Position numbers and translations under genes: made by a program
Assembly: GCA_973895155.1 (NCBI GenBank)
Contig: OZ316899.1
Location: 7,130,001 to 7,194,000 of the forward strand
Source of the DNA: Marsupella aquatica
Taxonomy: Eukaryota > Marchantiophyta
Length of the DNA: 64,000 nucleotides
Direction: 5' to 3'
The notes under the pieces: generated by a model
What the model was told of the DNA's origin: nothing
What the model saw: only the letters and a program-made list of their open reading frames with translations
Databases searched by the model: none
In this document: positions 1 through 10,888 of the stretch, one piece after another
Layout of the letters: every line of letters begins with the position of its first letter
Numbering within the stretch: the stretch's first letter is position 1

Positions 1-154
1 CAGCTCCATAAAGCACTTCCAAAATCTTTGGAATGCGTTGGCAAAGCGTAAATGAGGATCCGCAGAGGGCACATCATCACCCCGCCAGGCAGCCTCTAAA
101 AGATTCAGGTTCTCTGCCTTCCGAAGAACAGAGGGCTTTAAATAAGTAGCTCTC
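1..154 (-). pseudogene. LINE 2, 5'-truncated end (left copy)
   Basis: This is the duplicate of 37273-37426, the upstream end of the 5'-truncated LINE described at 33736-37426. It encodes part of the linker between endonuclease and reverse transcriptase (reading, on the minus strand, LKPSVLRKAENLNLLEAAW). The 8-base target duplication TTATCCTT follows at 155-162, after which the interrupted Y2 coiled-coil frame resumes. Confidence 0.85.
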
Positions 155-2643
155 TTATCCTTGATAATCTGATTATCAGACTGTGCGGTATCCAATTGCC
201 CTTGCATGATGTTGAGCTCATGCCGCTTATTCCGCAGCTCATCTTGGGCTTTCTTGGCCGCCTTAAGGTCTTCTACCTTGGCTTCCCTTGCCCTAAGCCG
301 ACGGATGACCTCGTCCTTCTTGCTTCTCTCCAAAGCCACCGCTTCTTCTAATCGACGCTTCTCCAACATTTCCCTCTGGAAAAAAGGTCCCTGCTCCAAC
401 TCCTCTCCAAAGATGCCAAGCGCAAGTTCCCCACACATCTCCCCGTACTCCATGGCTTGTTCTTTAGCATAGGCGGAGTGAGTAGAAGTCATCGACATCA
501 TCCACCGCGGCCTTTGTTCCCAAGCCGCCTTGCCAATTTCTTCTATCGTGGCTGGTGGGCTGCTTTGTTTTTCTGCAAGCCGCCTGATGTCCTTTGGTCA
601 TTCTCCTCCTGGTAAATCCTTCTCCCTAGCCAGGGCTGCCTCTTCTTCCTCCCTGAGTCGTTCCTGAAACTCCTATGCCGTCTGTTTTATGCCGTCAAAG
701 CTCGGGGGAGCGACATCTGGTGGGGGAGACTCGGGGCTGCTCTGCTGGGTCGGGTCCCCTCGAACTACTCTTGGAAGAGTGGGGATGAACCTGCCACAGG
801 TCCTTATTCCTGGAACATGATGGTCCGACCCGTAGCCGGAGTCATCATTGTCGTAGCCTTCTACCGTCTCCTCCTCGGCTTGGACTACCGGTTCCCACCG
901 CTGCTGTCCTGGTCTTGCCGTGAACACGGCCTCACAGATCACGGGTCCTAGTTCCTCCGGCTTCCACGTTGATCTCATCTTCTCCCTGTCGCGACTAGGA
1001 GCTTTGAGCTGCTTTTCCTCGGCTTCGGGACTTGAAGCTCCTACATACATTCGGACTCCCGGCTCGTGTTCCGGCCTCCTTCTCTCCTTGACCCCTGTAA
1101 AGGGGTTTTCCCTGGTAAGTTGGCTAAGGCCGACTTTGGGAGTAGTATTCTGTACCGGTCCCGTTGCCGTTGCCGTTCTCCTTTCCTTCTCCAGCAATTT
1201 CAGCAGAGTCTGCAAGCCTGGTTGCTGCATCAGCAAGTCCTCCTTCCTCGGCCTAAACACCTGCTCAATTGTAGGATTGTCGGACTGGGTCGGTTTCTCT
1301 GTTGTCGGCCTCGGTTCCGGAACCTCCTCTGGTGCTCTTGCCTGCAGAGGCAGTACCGGGGCGAATATCTGACTTCGGGCATACCGGCACAACAGCGGCA
1401 TATGATAACCAAGCCGGGACACGCTTCCCATGTCGATCACCAGCTGTTCCTCCTTCAAGATCTTCTTTAGTTGGGTGAGGAGGTACCCGTTGTAGTCTCG
1501 GCTTGGGTCTGGCCTCTCCGCCAGATAGACCTGTGCCTTGCCGATCTCTGCCCTCGGCAAGTTACAATGCATGGTTACCCGCAAGAAATCGATCATTTCT
1601 CCTATGTGCGGGTTGGTGTAGGTGTTTTGGAAGAAGCCATTCTTTGTTGATGGCCCTGGAAACGCCCGGAACTCCCTGTCTAGCAAGGTCTTCCTGGTAT
1701 CTACTTTGGTCTTATTGCCCATCGGCAAGCCAAACACTTCGGCAATCACCCGGGGAGTGAGATAGAAATCCTTCCCATACACCCTTGTGGAATTGGTCTC
1801 GGGCTCCCATGATCCCACGAATTCTAGTAAGTCTGAATCCGGCACCTCCGGCTTTAGCCATGGTAGCTTTACGAAGGCTTCCAAGCCGGATCCGGCCATG
1901 AAACCTTGGTATTTCCGAGTCTGCATAGCCGTAAAGCATGCATCCTCCTCCCGTGCAAAGTGTAATTGCACCTCCTTGAGGAGGGTCGCCGCCTAGCCTT
2001 TCCAGGTGTCATCTCTTGTTGGAACGGCATTGACGGGGTCGACCTCTTCCTCTTCGGCTTCCGCCTGCCTCCTACTTCCCTGCTCTGCTGGTTTTTTGGG
2101 TGCCACCGACCTCGTTCTTTTTGCAGGGGTGGCTTCTTCGTTGTTGTTCCCTTTCCTCTTCATAGCGACTGCCGTGGATGTTTCTCCTAGCACGGTTGCC
2201 TTCATCCACCCCTCCGTGCTACCCTTCAACTCCCAGTGTATGTCGTTGCAGCGGTTGATGGCCTCCCGGATGCTGACTATTCTATTCTCACAAAATAGAA
2301 GATTGTCAAGTTCGTCGGCACTAGGCGTCCACAAGAATTCAGCCGTAATGAGTTCTCCTCCTAAGAAAGCAGACTTCTGCAGCTCCCACAACCGAGCGAG
2401 CTCCTGCCGTTCTCGAGCCGCTCTCTCCGATTCTTTGTCCTCGTAGGTCCCAATGTACTCAGTTGCCCGTTCTAACAGGCATCCCCAAGAATGAGCAGCT
2501 TGATTGACGTTGCTCATACCCTTCTTGAGTTGATTGTCGGTATCTGCTTCCACCCCGAGTTGATTGTCGGTATCTACGCACCCTAACCCTAATTGTGTTC
2601 CCTCCCCTGACGTCCTTACTTTTGGCCTCGGCTCGGGTTCCAT
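155..2643 (-). pseudogene. Y2 element gene (left copy), plant-transposon-type protein with coiled coil
   Basis: This is the left duplicate of the Y2 gene, read on the minus strand from an ATG at 2643 (MEPEPRPK). The parts are an N-terminal region of about 215 residues with basic, KRTR-type stretches; a globular region near 1950-1330 (GLEAFVKLPW ... VFGLPMG) resembling plant mobile-domain proteins; a Pro/Glu-rich linker; and the start of a charged coiled coil near 470-160. Three in-frame stops interrupt it: TAG at 1993, TAG at 673 and TGA at 598. No frameshift is seen. The protein runs into LINE 2 at 162. The domain assignment is by motif resemblance only. Function is unknown. Confidence 0.75.
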
Positions 2644-2745
2644 AGTCACCCTTAATTGTTTATATTTCCCTATTTTTGTTACTATACTAAGGTGTTTCCT
2701 AGGGTACACTCCTGATTTTACTATTTAAACTGGCCTAATGATTCA

Positions 2746-2765
2746 TGGCTAGGCATCACAGTATT
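2746..2765. other. Right terminus of Y2 (left copy) and target duplication
   Basis: The element ends ...GGCTAGGCATCACA at 2760 and is followed by GTATT (2761-2765). In the right copy GTATT also precedes the left end of Y2 (31783-31787), so it is a 5-bp target site duplication. Immediately beyond it the Y1 gene resumes in frame. Confidence 0.85.
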
Positions 2766-3636
2766 TTTGGTCTGCATGGCTATAAAACATGCATCTTCAT
2801 CCCATGCAAAATATAACTGCACTGCCAGTGGTAGGACCGCCGCCCACCCCTTCCATGTATCAGCTCTATTGGGGATGGCATTGACTAGGTTGACCTCTTG
2901 TTCTGCGGCTTCCTCCTACCTTTGTCTCCCTTGCTTGGCTGGCTTTCTTGATGCTTCCGACCTCGTTCTTTTGGTCGGTGTGATTTTTTTGTTGTTGGCC
3001 ATCTTCCTTTTCCTTTCGGCCGCTCCTGACAACTCGGCCAGGATTGTTGCTTTTGTCCACGCCTCCGTGCAACCCTTCAGGTCCCAGATTGTTGTTGCAG
3101 TTGTTGATGGCCTACTGAATGCCAATGATTCTATTCTCTCAAAATAGAAGATTGTCAAGCTCATCGGCAATAGGCGTCCACAAGAATTCAGCCTTGATGA
3201 TCTCTCCTCCTAGGAAGGCAAACTTTTGCAATTCCCACAGCCAAGCAAGCTCCTATCATTCTCAAGCTGCTCTTTCCGACTCTTCCTCCTCATAGGTCCC
3301 AATGTACCCACTTGCCATTTGAATAGGCATCCCCAAAAATGTGCAACTTGATTGACATTGCTCATTCCCTCCTTATGTTGTTGCTGGGTGTCTACTTCCG
3401 CCTGCCGTGTTCACCTTTGCAACTGACAGTCGTTGGCTTCTCCTTGCAATTTGTTTGATCAATGTGCGTGAATGAGCCGTCACTCTTGGTGAACCTCCCT
3501 TACCCCCCTCCGGCCTGCCCCTGCCTGACTTGGTCGCTGATTACCTGCAACCACCAATACTTAGCGTACCCAAACCCTAATCATGCCCCTTAGTGGTCCT
3601 TGCACCTATTACTCCCGGCCTTGGCTCGGGTTTCAT
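2761..3636 (-). pseudogene. N-terminal part of the Y1 gene (left copy)
   Basis: On the minus strand from an ATG at 3636 (MKPEPRP) this is homologous to the N-terminus of the Y2 protein: the WDLKGCTEAWTKAT stretch matches WELKGSTEGWMKAT, followed by a KRTRSEASRKPAKQG basic segment. Several stops and frame changes break it. It stops at the Y2 insertion point (GTATT). The rest of the same gene is at 29235-31782. Confidence 0.7.
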
Positions 3637-3722
3637 GGATATCCTTAATTGTTTACATTTTCTTGTAAGGGTTTTTGTGTATACCACCCAACTTTACTAT
3701 TTTACAAGCCCTAGTGATTCCT

Positions 3723-3741
3723 GGCTAGGCATCACAGGTCT
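3723..3741. other. Right terminus of Y1 (left copy) and target duplication
   Basis: Y1 ends ...CTAGGCATCACA at 3736, almost the same terminus as Y2. GGTCT (3737-3741) follows, and the gypsy LTR sequence continues with CCAGGAGCATATATGAGG. The same GGTCT precedes the left end of Y1 at 27910-27914. Confidence 0.85.
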
Positions 3742-3814
3742 CCAGGAGCATATATGAGGGGAGTGGTGTCTCCATGGGGGCTAAGGACGAGCCAAAGTTG
3801 TGAGTTGCGGTGGT
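3737..3814 (+). repeat. Gypsy LTR internal fragment (left copy)
   Basis: About 78 bases match the middle of the gypsy LTR (AGCATATATGAGGGGAGTGGTGTCTCC). The sequence breaks off at 3814, where a new LTR begins with TGCAAG. Together with 27728-27914 it forms the LTR fragment into which Y1 inserted. Confidence 0.75.
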
Positions 3815-5285
3815 TGCAAGTCGCAGAACTCGACTACCTGAACACTAAGCTCCGGCGTCACTGACTCCGATGCCAAGCTCCCTTATGGTCCAGGCCCGGA
3901 TAGGCCAGCCGGGGAGGACTTAGCATGGGGAGACTTGTGGGCAACGAGACGTGGCGCTAGCGAAGGCAAGGAGCCAAGTTGGTGACACACACTAAGGACT
4001 TGGACTAGCTGAGAGCTGGTCGGGTCAAGGGGAAATGGGCCGGGCTCAAGGACGACCATCCAAATCTCCGGATGGACTTTGCGTTTTGAGGGCTTGAGTG
4101 TGAGCTCCTCTTGGGCCCAAGGCCAATGGAGTTGACGCCATGGGCAACAAACGTGTGGGGCGCAAGTTATGGCCCAATTCGGGTTGGGCCGATCGGGGGT
4201 CCCGAACGGCGATGAGACCTGAGGACCTAGGCATGAGCATTGGGTCGGTCCGATCACAGCGAGCTAAGGCACTCCGCTTGCGGTGGCCTAATGAGAAAGT
4301 TATGGGCTTGCCAGTTGGTGGCGCGCCCATTATGCGCAATAGGATTCGGGTTGGGGGGCAAAATGTTTAGGGACCAAAGCTGGTCCCGGGGGTGGGAGGT
4401 CTACAGAAGCATATATGAGGGGAGTGGTGTCTCCCTGGGGGCTAAGGGCGAGCCGAAGTCGTGAGCCGCGGTGATCGCGACACTAAGGGAAACCGCCAAA
4501 CGAAAATGGCGATATCTTCCTAACGGGAAGTCTGTTGGAGGACTTCTTGGATGCATTGGAAAGCTCTTGCCAAGGGCTACGCCCTCCTGAACTTACCATG
4601 GGTTCTTGGGGTTTTCGGGTGTTAACTCGCTCACTTGCCAAATCCTGCCGAACAACAGCCAAGCCGCGTTCAGTCTCCCAAGGGAGCTTGCATTGGGGAG
4701 GCAAGGCCAAGTAGGTGTGGAAGTTGAGTTCCAAGAGTGTCCAGCCCCTAGACCATCAATGAGGCAAATTGGGAGTTGGTTGCTAAAGTCAGGGCCATTC
4801 TGGTCCCGACGTGTTGGGACAAGCTTTAGGACAAGCTACGTTATTTGGGCCATGAGCATGTCCTGGGGTCAGGGCGGTCAGTTGGTGATGGATAGGTACG
4901 AGGGGGAACCTAGGCCACGCCCAAGGATGGAGTTGTTCTGGACAAACATTGGGCGTGGGTTCTGGTTCCGGCTTATGGCACCGGGAGGACCTATTGCCGA
5001 CCTATTTACCAATGTCTGTTGAGCTTGAGTTAGGATGCTAGACTTGGCGAGTTCTAGATCCTGAAGGGTTACTTACCGAGGTGCTTGGTTGCTTGTGCAG
5101 ACAATGAAGACCGTTGAGTAGCGGTCGTGTTGGAGAGCAAGTGCGGCTTCGTATGGGAGGGGCCGTTGGCGGTGCAAGGGGCATTAGGGTGCTTGCTCAA
5201 GGTATTCCATGGAGGCATTTGGGCACTAGGGGCATTAGGCGTGAGTGCTAGGATTGGTGAGGGCGCTGGGTGGCTAGGTCCACCA
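3815..5285 (+). repeat. Gypsy 5' LTR (left copy)
   Basis: This LTR of about 1.47 kb begins TGCAAGTCGC and ends near TCCACCA, four bases before the primer binding site. The start is fixed by the 3' LTR copies at 26374 and 55940, where the same bases follow a polypurine tract. No coding capacity is credible; the open frames in it are short and recur in every LTR copy. Confidence 0.85.
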
Positions 5286-5289
5286 CTTG

Positions 5290-5301
5290 TGGTATCAGAG
5301 C
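5290..5301 (+). other. Primer binding site, initiator-Met tRNA type
   Basis: TGGTATCAGAGC is complementary to the 3' end of plant initiator methionine tRNA, the usual primer for many plant LTR retrotransposons. It lies four bases downstream of the inferred LTR end. Confidence 0.92.
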
Positions 5302-5432
5302 GATTATCGGCATAGACATCGGGCCGAGGTTGTGTTAGGTCGGAAGCCAAAAATCTTAACGGATTTTTGCAGGGACTTAGTGCTTCAACGTGCCCAGCGG
5401 GTTGACTACGGGCAGATTCGGTCACTCGGAGC

Positions 5433-6138
5433 ATGGCTAAAGACACTCGATCAAAGAGTGGCAAATACGCTCCCCCTGCCAAGGGGAGAGCCCAAGTTCA
5501 AGATGAATAGAAGGAGGATGGGTCGACTTCCCTAGATGAACGTTACAAGCAGGCTGACAAAGACCGTCGACCGCCGCGGTGAACACATCAAGTGCAGAGC
5601 GCCGTTGACTTAAAGGGAAGGAGGTGGCCAATCCTTCAGAGAATGGGTCGGACAATGACGGCTCCGACGCGGATGGAAGCGACGACAATGCAAAAGTTGA
5701 ATTGGAGGAAGAGGGTCAAGACCTAGAGGAGGAACTGATCCTAGCCTTGAGAGGGTTGGATGCAGAACCAGAGGATGATGTCAAGCCGGACGTCATTGTG
5801 GATAATTTGACCAAGCAAAGCCAGGGCGACACGGGTGATGCCTCAGTCCCGGGAGGTCATGGTGCCCGCAAGAGGTGGGGGGTGTCACCAAAATCCACAA
5901 GAGAAATTAAGGACACGCAGCCCGCAAAGGAAAGACGGTTGGAGGACCGTCCTCATACAACCCGCAAGGGCCTAGGCGCTGATGACGGTTTGGGTCCATT
6001 GACTCAAGACCAATGACTCATTTATGAGCAGTTTGAACACAACAAGGGGGCCCAAATTAAGTACTTACTTAGTCTGGGTAGTCAAAGTGCGACGTGTCCC
6101 AAGGGGGGAATGGTAGTTGGACGGATAATGTTCCAAGT
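5433..6138 (+). pseudogene. Gypsy gag, N-terminal part (left copy)
   Basis: From ATG 5433 (MAKDTRSKSGKYAPP) the frame matches the gag start of gypsy 1 at 12144. It is acidic (EEEGQDLEEEL). It has an early TAG at 5508 where gypsy 1 has CAG, later frame changes, and a TGA near 6014. It stops where element X is inserted after CAAGT (6134-6138). In the right copy the missing gag sequence resumes at 49866. Confidence 0.85.
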
Positions 6139-7034
6139 TGTCACGTCGTCGGCTTTGGCCTTAACTCGGGCTTCAGCTTAGACGGGCACATCCTTTGTAA
6201 ATATGAGGGTTCGGGCAGGGAGGGAAGCACGTAATGCACCTAATTCGTGTAAACTAGCGCTAAGTGCGCCTACTGTTAGATACGGACACCTCCTAGGTAT
6301 GGTTTGTGTTCCGCCGCCGGAACATACCTTAGTCGATAGCAGGATTGACCCCGGCTTAAGGGCTTCTAAGCCTTCGTGTTGTCCGCCTTTGATCCGGATT
6401 TTATGATACAGGTCCTCAACCCGTGCTCGCAACCACTTACCCGCAAGCTGCACCCCGTGCACGATTTGGGTAGTGCGTTCGGCCCGACATTGCCACCTAT
6501 ACACGAGATTCACCCATACATATACACGCACAAGCATACAATCTCGATTTACACGAAGGAAATGGTGGGAAAGGATTTTACTACATAGGGGACATATGCG
6601 TACACTTGATTGACCCAACAGCTCTGGAGTGAACAGGTCCAAGACCGAGGGTGTACACTACAACGGAGCCTGGCTCCGCACTCGCCCAGCGAGCTTAGTC
6701 CTACCCCCCTCCCCTTGGTACTCTTCCACTCCCAGAGGTCGGGACTCCTCGCACATACCGCGGATGTCCAATTTGAGACTAAAAACCCCCCTGCCTCTAC
6801 CGAGGGGTGCACTAAATACTAAGGGCCGAGGAACAGAGTGTCCTCCCGCCCGAAGATTCGCTGACTTAGGTCCTAACTAATCTGACTGTCAGGCCAAAAA
6901 ACGGCTGTGTCTTATTAGAAGATCCTAAACTATGCAGGCTGGACAGCATGGCGGTGCTGTTTTAACTAGGGCAGGTTCCTGCCCCCATAGCCTGATTTAG
7001 CTATTCCTAACCCTATTCTATTCCTACTCCGCCG
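6139..7034. other. X left noncoding region (left copy)
   Basis: No credible gene. It holds the X left end and, at 6295-6328, the motif AGGTATGGTTTGTGTTCCGCCGCC, which also occurs inverted at 9695-9729 and in both Y elements. Confidence 0.6.
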
Positions 7035-7606
7035 CTAATGCCTGGCATGCGTGCTAGAGCCGCTCGAGTGGGAGCGGCCATCCCGTTGCTTACGAAGTTT
7101 GTCGTTGTCCGCCTTGAGGAGCTGGACCTGGTCCAGTAGAGATTCGTTCTCTCGCTTCACCGCATCCGTCTCCTCCGCTGCCTCCTGGCATGCCTCCTCC
7201 AGTTGCTGGGCGTCGCTCGTCAGCTTGCCTGCCAGCTGGTCCTGCTTCTCGGCTTCGGTTTGGAGCCGTGCCACTTTGACCTGTAGCGTGGCTATCTTTG
7301 TAGTGTCCCGCTGGGCCCGTTCTTGGCCTCCTCCAGGTCTTTCTGCCAGATGACAATTTGATTATTCAAACTGTCAATCTGGTTCCGGAGTTGTGCAATC
7401 TCGGCCTCGTTCCCAGCTTTGGCCTGATCGGCTAGGGCGGTAAGGGCCTGCGCCTTTGCTAACAACTCATCGGCGGCTGCAACTTTGGGTCGTAGTTGCA
7501 GAAGCTCAGCCTCTTGAGCCGCAACTTTGTTCTTTAAGTATACGGACTCCACCCGGTACCGCTCTATCCTCTGAAGGGCCTCTGACTGGGCCCTATGTGA
7601 CGCCAA
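7035..7606 (-). pseudogene. X coiled-coil protein (left copy)
   Basis: The minus-strand frame is rich in heptads (ERYRVESVYLKNKVAAQEAEL ... EENLLDQ-type repeats) and is predicted to be almost wholly coiled coil. One single-base frame change near 7315 separates the N-terminal half (to EEAKNG) from the C-terminal half (RDTTKIATLQVKVARLQTEAE). No ATG opens it; the frame starts near a possible splice acceptor at 7632 (CAG/ATTACAAAATAAG). It may be a downstream exon of the large X gene, since the Y protein also ends in coiled coil. Identical in the right copy at 44307-44878. Confidence 0.5.
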
Positions 7607-7948
7607 TGACGTGGTCCTTATTTTGTAATCTGATTAAGTAGGTTGCTGTATGCAAGGAGTAGCTATTGATATTGCATAACAATTAGCAAGATGGCAAGAA
7701 TAAGGGCAATCATGGCGTTAAGAGTAGGGAAATAAAAGCTATGTCGCGGGTGGTCGACGACCATATCTCTTTCAATATGTCACCAAATCCGGATCTGTAA
7801 AGAGCATTGGAAAGATCTGGTCAAGGCGAGTAAAATCGATATAAAACACTCGAGAAACGGAGGTGTATTAAGAAAGATACGGCCTGATTAGTGTGACGGG
7901 TTAACTTGTGGCCGGAATTAACGGATTCGGCTTCAGTTTCGGGTTAAC

Positions 7949-8150
7949 CACGGCTTAGCTTATGTGAGCACGGCTTCAGCTTAGCTCAGGTCAGCACGGC
8001 TTCAGCTTAGCTTAGGTAAGCACGGCTTCAGCTTAGCTCAGGTAAGAACGGCTTCAGCTTAGCTCAGGTCAGCACGGCTTCAGCTTAGCTCAGGTCAACA
8101 CGGCTTCAGCTTAGCTCAGGTCAGCGCGGCCTCAGGTTAGCATAGGTAAG
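7949..8150 (+). repeat. Tandem array of 26-bp units in X (left copy)
   Basis: One 20-base unit and seven 26-base units of CACGGCTTCAGCTTAGCTCAGG-type sequence lie head to tail. They grade into looser CGGGTTAG-containing sequence up to about 8290. Units touch without spacers, so this is a minisatellite. The same array is at 45221-45422. Confidence 0.9.
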
Positions 8151-9080
8151 CTCGGATTCGGGCTCAGCTTAGGCTAGGTTAGCGGATAGCGGGTAGCGGC
8201 CTAACCCGAGACCACGGGTTAGCTCTACTCGGGTTAGATAGGATAGCTAGGTTAGCCAAATTCGGGTTAGCTATGTAACTCGGGTTAGCGCAGCAATGAG
8301 TACCCCCTCTCGATTGCGGGGGCATAACTCTCTGTGTATTTGACCAAATCGGCTATAATTGACCTCGTTGGAAAGAGGAGCTCAAGCCGCTTCCAACGCT
8401 GCTATCCACGCAGAAAATGGTTAAATAGAGAAATCGGGAGAGGAGGCGCAAGCTCGCAAAAACTATGGAGGAGGGCCGAATCCGAAGTACATAGCCAATT
8501 CGAGATAGAAATAAAGTTGCGAGTTAGGGTTCAGTAGTTAGAGATAGTGGCGGCTCTGTTAGGGCTGGGATGGGGCTCCAGCAGCGTAGTATCCACCCAT
8601 TTGGGCTCAGTATGAGAGTATATAGGGCAGCCCCCGGTAGAGGCAAGGGGGGGGGGACTTCAGTTGTGTGATCTCACTTAGACTGAGCAGCGGGGAGGAG
8701 CTCTGTGCAAGCAAGGCTGGACTTGGACGCTGCGTGTTGGGGAGAGCTTGGTTGTGCTATTACTCAGGGAGTAATCAGCCAAGCTTCACAGCAACGGGTT
8801 GCTAGGTTTGCGAGCTAGATTGTGGCTCTTTCTAGTGGGCAGCACAACTGGGTTCTTTTCCCCCGATACAGAGCCTTGGTGATAGGTGATGTATTGGTGA
8901 TTGTAAACTGTGGGGAGGATTTCAATTCGATTTGCGGTGGGCACATTAGGGAGGCTGAGGTCCTGATTAAGGGGCAGCAAGAGGAGCATTTACAGTTCAG
9001 TCTGGCAAGGCTACGTGATCCATGGGGAGTCCCTGCCTTTGTCTGGTGGAGAGCACTAAGGGATCTATGGCCAGAGCTGA

Positions 9081-9381
9081 GCTTGCAGGGCAAGCATGAG
9101 GCCGGGCCTCATTGCAGTCTGGGGTAGATCGCCGTTAGGCCTGGTACCAGCCTTGAAGTCGAGTCAACTATGCATGCGTAACTTGACGTTCTGAATTGGA
9201 GGTGTGAGATCTGTATGTGCCCCCAAGAATGAAGTGCAGTGAAGGAGGTTGAGTTCAGGATTGAGTTTGCAAGGCAAGTACGGGATTGGTTTGAGTCCAA
9301 TCTGCCGTCGCAATCTGGAGTGAGCCGGGCTCAGGTTCAGGATTGAGCTTGCATGGCAAGCACGGGGCTTGCAGGGCAAGC
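9081..9381. repeat. Four short hairpins GCTTGC-N3-GCAAGC in X (left copy)
   Basis: Perfect 6-bp stems with 3-base loops lie at 9081-9095, 9347-9361 and 9367-9381, with a degenerate copy at 9265-9279. Each is embedded in a short repeated context (GGATTGAGCTTGCATGGCAA). They sit in otherwise gene-free X sequence and could be protein-binding sites; that role is a guess. Confidence 0.7.
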
Positions 9382-10021
9382 ACGTCACAATCTGGAGGAG
9401 ACAGCCTTCGGCCCTAGTATTCGGATCAAGTGTTCTCAGTGAACTATTGTGCACATCTTTGAATCTAATTGAGTTTTCCTCTCAGGCCTCATTTCTCTCA
9501 TGGATGTGTGTGTGTGTGAGGAAATATGAGTGTATGATGGAACTAGCAGCGCCACTGAGAGGTGTACCGGGTGCATTGAAGCGGGCTGGGTGAGGACTGT
9601 CATAGCTCTGATTGTTGAGAGTGGAATGGCAGAGTGGTGGGGCAATGGCTTAGAAGTCCCTAAGCCGGGAATCAGTCAGGAGTCACTGGTTTATGGGTAC
9701 ATTCCGGCGGCGGAATAGAAACATACCTATGATAGTAAGCATATGTATAGACCTATTGCGCACCGTAGTGCTAGGCCCTGTGTGTACGGGCCCGATATGA
9801 AGACCCCTTCTCACCAGAACTATCATGAGCGCAGATCTGATCCCCAACCTTGGTTCCTTGGGATTGAGCTTGGGTGATGTGTGATAGAGTCTTGCTATGA
9901 TAGTCTGGTGTTAAGGGCATAAACTGGTGTTTATCGGCATTCACAACATCCCTTCGTGATCCTCAGGTACAAGGAGATGGTTTTGGCACCCATAGTGACG
10001 TTTTTGGTGTTAAGACCCATG

Positions 10022-10888
10022 TCAATCGCGTGACACCCGACGTGCTTTTACTGCGGCAACCAACTCCTGATTGAAGAAACAGGCTACCTTCCGGGCCATG
10101 AACTCCCCGGTATCCCGGGAAATTTGATGAGAGAAATCTCCCAGAAGCCCGTTCAGAAATGTACCCGGTACGAAGAGTTCCGGGTGGTCCAGGTTGTGCC
10201 TGTCCGGAGTTGGGCACGGGAAGACGTCAACACGCGCGGGGGCCGGGGCAGTGACATCCAGCCCTGGGGACGTAGTGTTGGAAGGGGTTGGAGTGTCCTC
10301 CTGCAGCAATGTCCGGTTCTCCGGAATAGCCACCGGTGGGTCTTTGGGAGACCCGGGCTCGAGTAAGGCCTCCGCTGTACCGACTTTTGTACTTGGCCCG
10401 GCCTGTTGGATCGCATCTACGGTTGCAATAACCGACCCATCCGGTACCTCCTCGGTTACAACTACAGCTACTTGTGGAGGTGGGGTGGGTGAAGCCTGCG
10501 TGTCCGCTGGACTTCGGGTCTCGGGTTGGGGCCGTCTCTCTAAGGCCGGGAAAACCCACCTAGCTGGGACCAGCTTTGTAATGTTGACACGGGGAAGGGT
10601 TCGTCGATCGAACCGAGTGTACCACTCAAGAATGATCTCAATGTGGCTAGCAAAATACGCCTTCCCGCCAATGTATAGCGTCTTTCTTTGCCGCTCCATC
10701 TCTTCATGGAATTTCTTAGCGAAGTACGACGCCCACTTCCTAGGTCGATAGTTCTCGACCTGGATAACCTGGGCAGCGGAGATCTCCCCCCGGGATTTCA
10801 TCATGTGGAGGGCGTACCTTTGGAACTCCAGTCGCTCAGCTATCTCGGGGATGAGGCAGGTCCTCATCACGAACCCGTTGTCCACTGC
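10022..10888 (-). pseudogene. Large X gene, C-terminal part only (left copy)
   Basis: This encodes about the last 288 residues of the 701-residue protein described at 47293-49398 (from VDNGFVMRTCLIPEI to VKARRVSRD). The frame is open, but the upstream 413 codons, start codon and promoter are missing because the sequence switches to gypsy LTR at 10889. It is a truncated copy with no start of its own. Confidence 0.85.

Larger units (their letters stand above)
7607..10021. other. X central noncoding region (left copy)
   Basis: A stretch of 2.4 kb without a convincing gene. It holds the 26-bp array, a G10 run at 8647, the hairpins, a short GT run at 9508, and the inverted motif copy at 9695-9729. 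If the coiled-coil frame is an exon of the large X gene, this would be intron. Confidence 0.5.
1..10888. repeat. Left copy of a near-identical 10.9-kb direct repeat
   Basis: Bases 1-10888 match 37273-48159 almost perfectly. The offset is 37,272 bases, falling to 37,271 after a G-run that is 10 long near 8647 and 9 long in the other copy. I found five substitutions (3432, 4912, 6148, 8980, 9292), all transitions. The match begins at the first base of the window, so its true left edge lies outside. It ends sharply at 10888, where element X is cut and joined to the middle of a gypsy LTR. It carries the 5' stub of LINE 2, the Y2 gene, the end of Y1, a gypsy LTR with the start of gag, and most of X. 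Confidence 0.97.
6139..10888 (-). mobile_element. Element X (left copy), truncated at the duplication junction
   Basis: Starts TGTCACGTCGTCGG directly after CAAGT. It matches 43411-48159 and lacks the last 1.7 kb, including the N-terminal 400-odd codons of the large gene, its promoter and the right terminus. See the complete copy at 43411-49865. Confidence 0.88.

Noticed and set aside
920-1470. Plus-strand open frames opposite the Y2 gene (and the same at 38192-38742)
   Set aside because: They are antisense to a frame with clear homologues (Y1, and the X protein motif) and have no family resemblance of their own.
2575-2600. CCCTAACCCTAA as telomere-like sequence
   Set aside because: Only two units, inside the Y2 gene's coding region.
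4046-4464. Open frames inside the gypsy LTRs
   Set aside because: They recur in every LTR copy with disabling differences, overlap on both strands, and show no protein-like conservation.
7949-8150. 26-bp direct repeats as a CRISPR array
   Set aside because: There are no spacers between the units, and the context is a plant transposon.
8160-8290. Repeated CGGGTTAG as an interstitial telomere (TTAGGG type)
   Set aside because: Occurrences are irregularly spaced and degenerate, grading out of the 26-bp array.
6295-9729. The two inverted GGTATGTTT motifs in X as the ends of a nested DNA transposon
   Set aside because: Flanking bases give at best a TA match, and the Y copies have single motifs without a partner.
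10194-10751. 185-codon plus-strand frame opposite the large X gene (also 47465-48022)
   Set aside because: Shadow of the intact 701-codon minus-strand frame; composition mirrors it.
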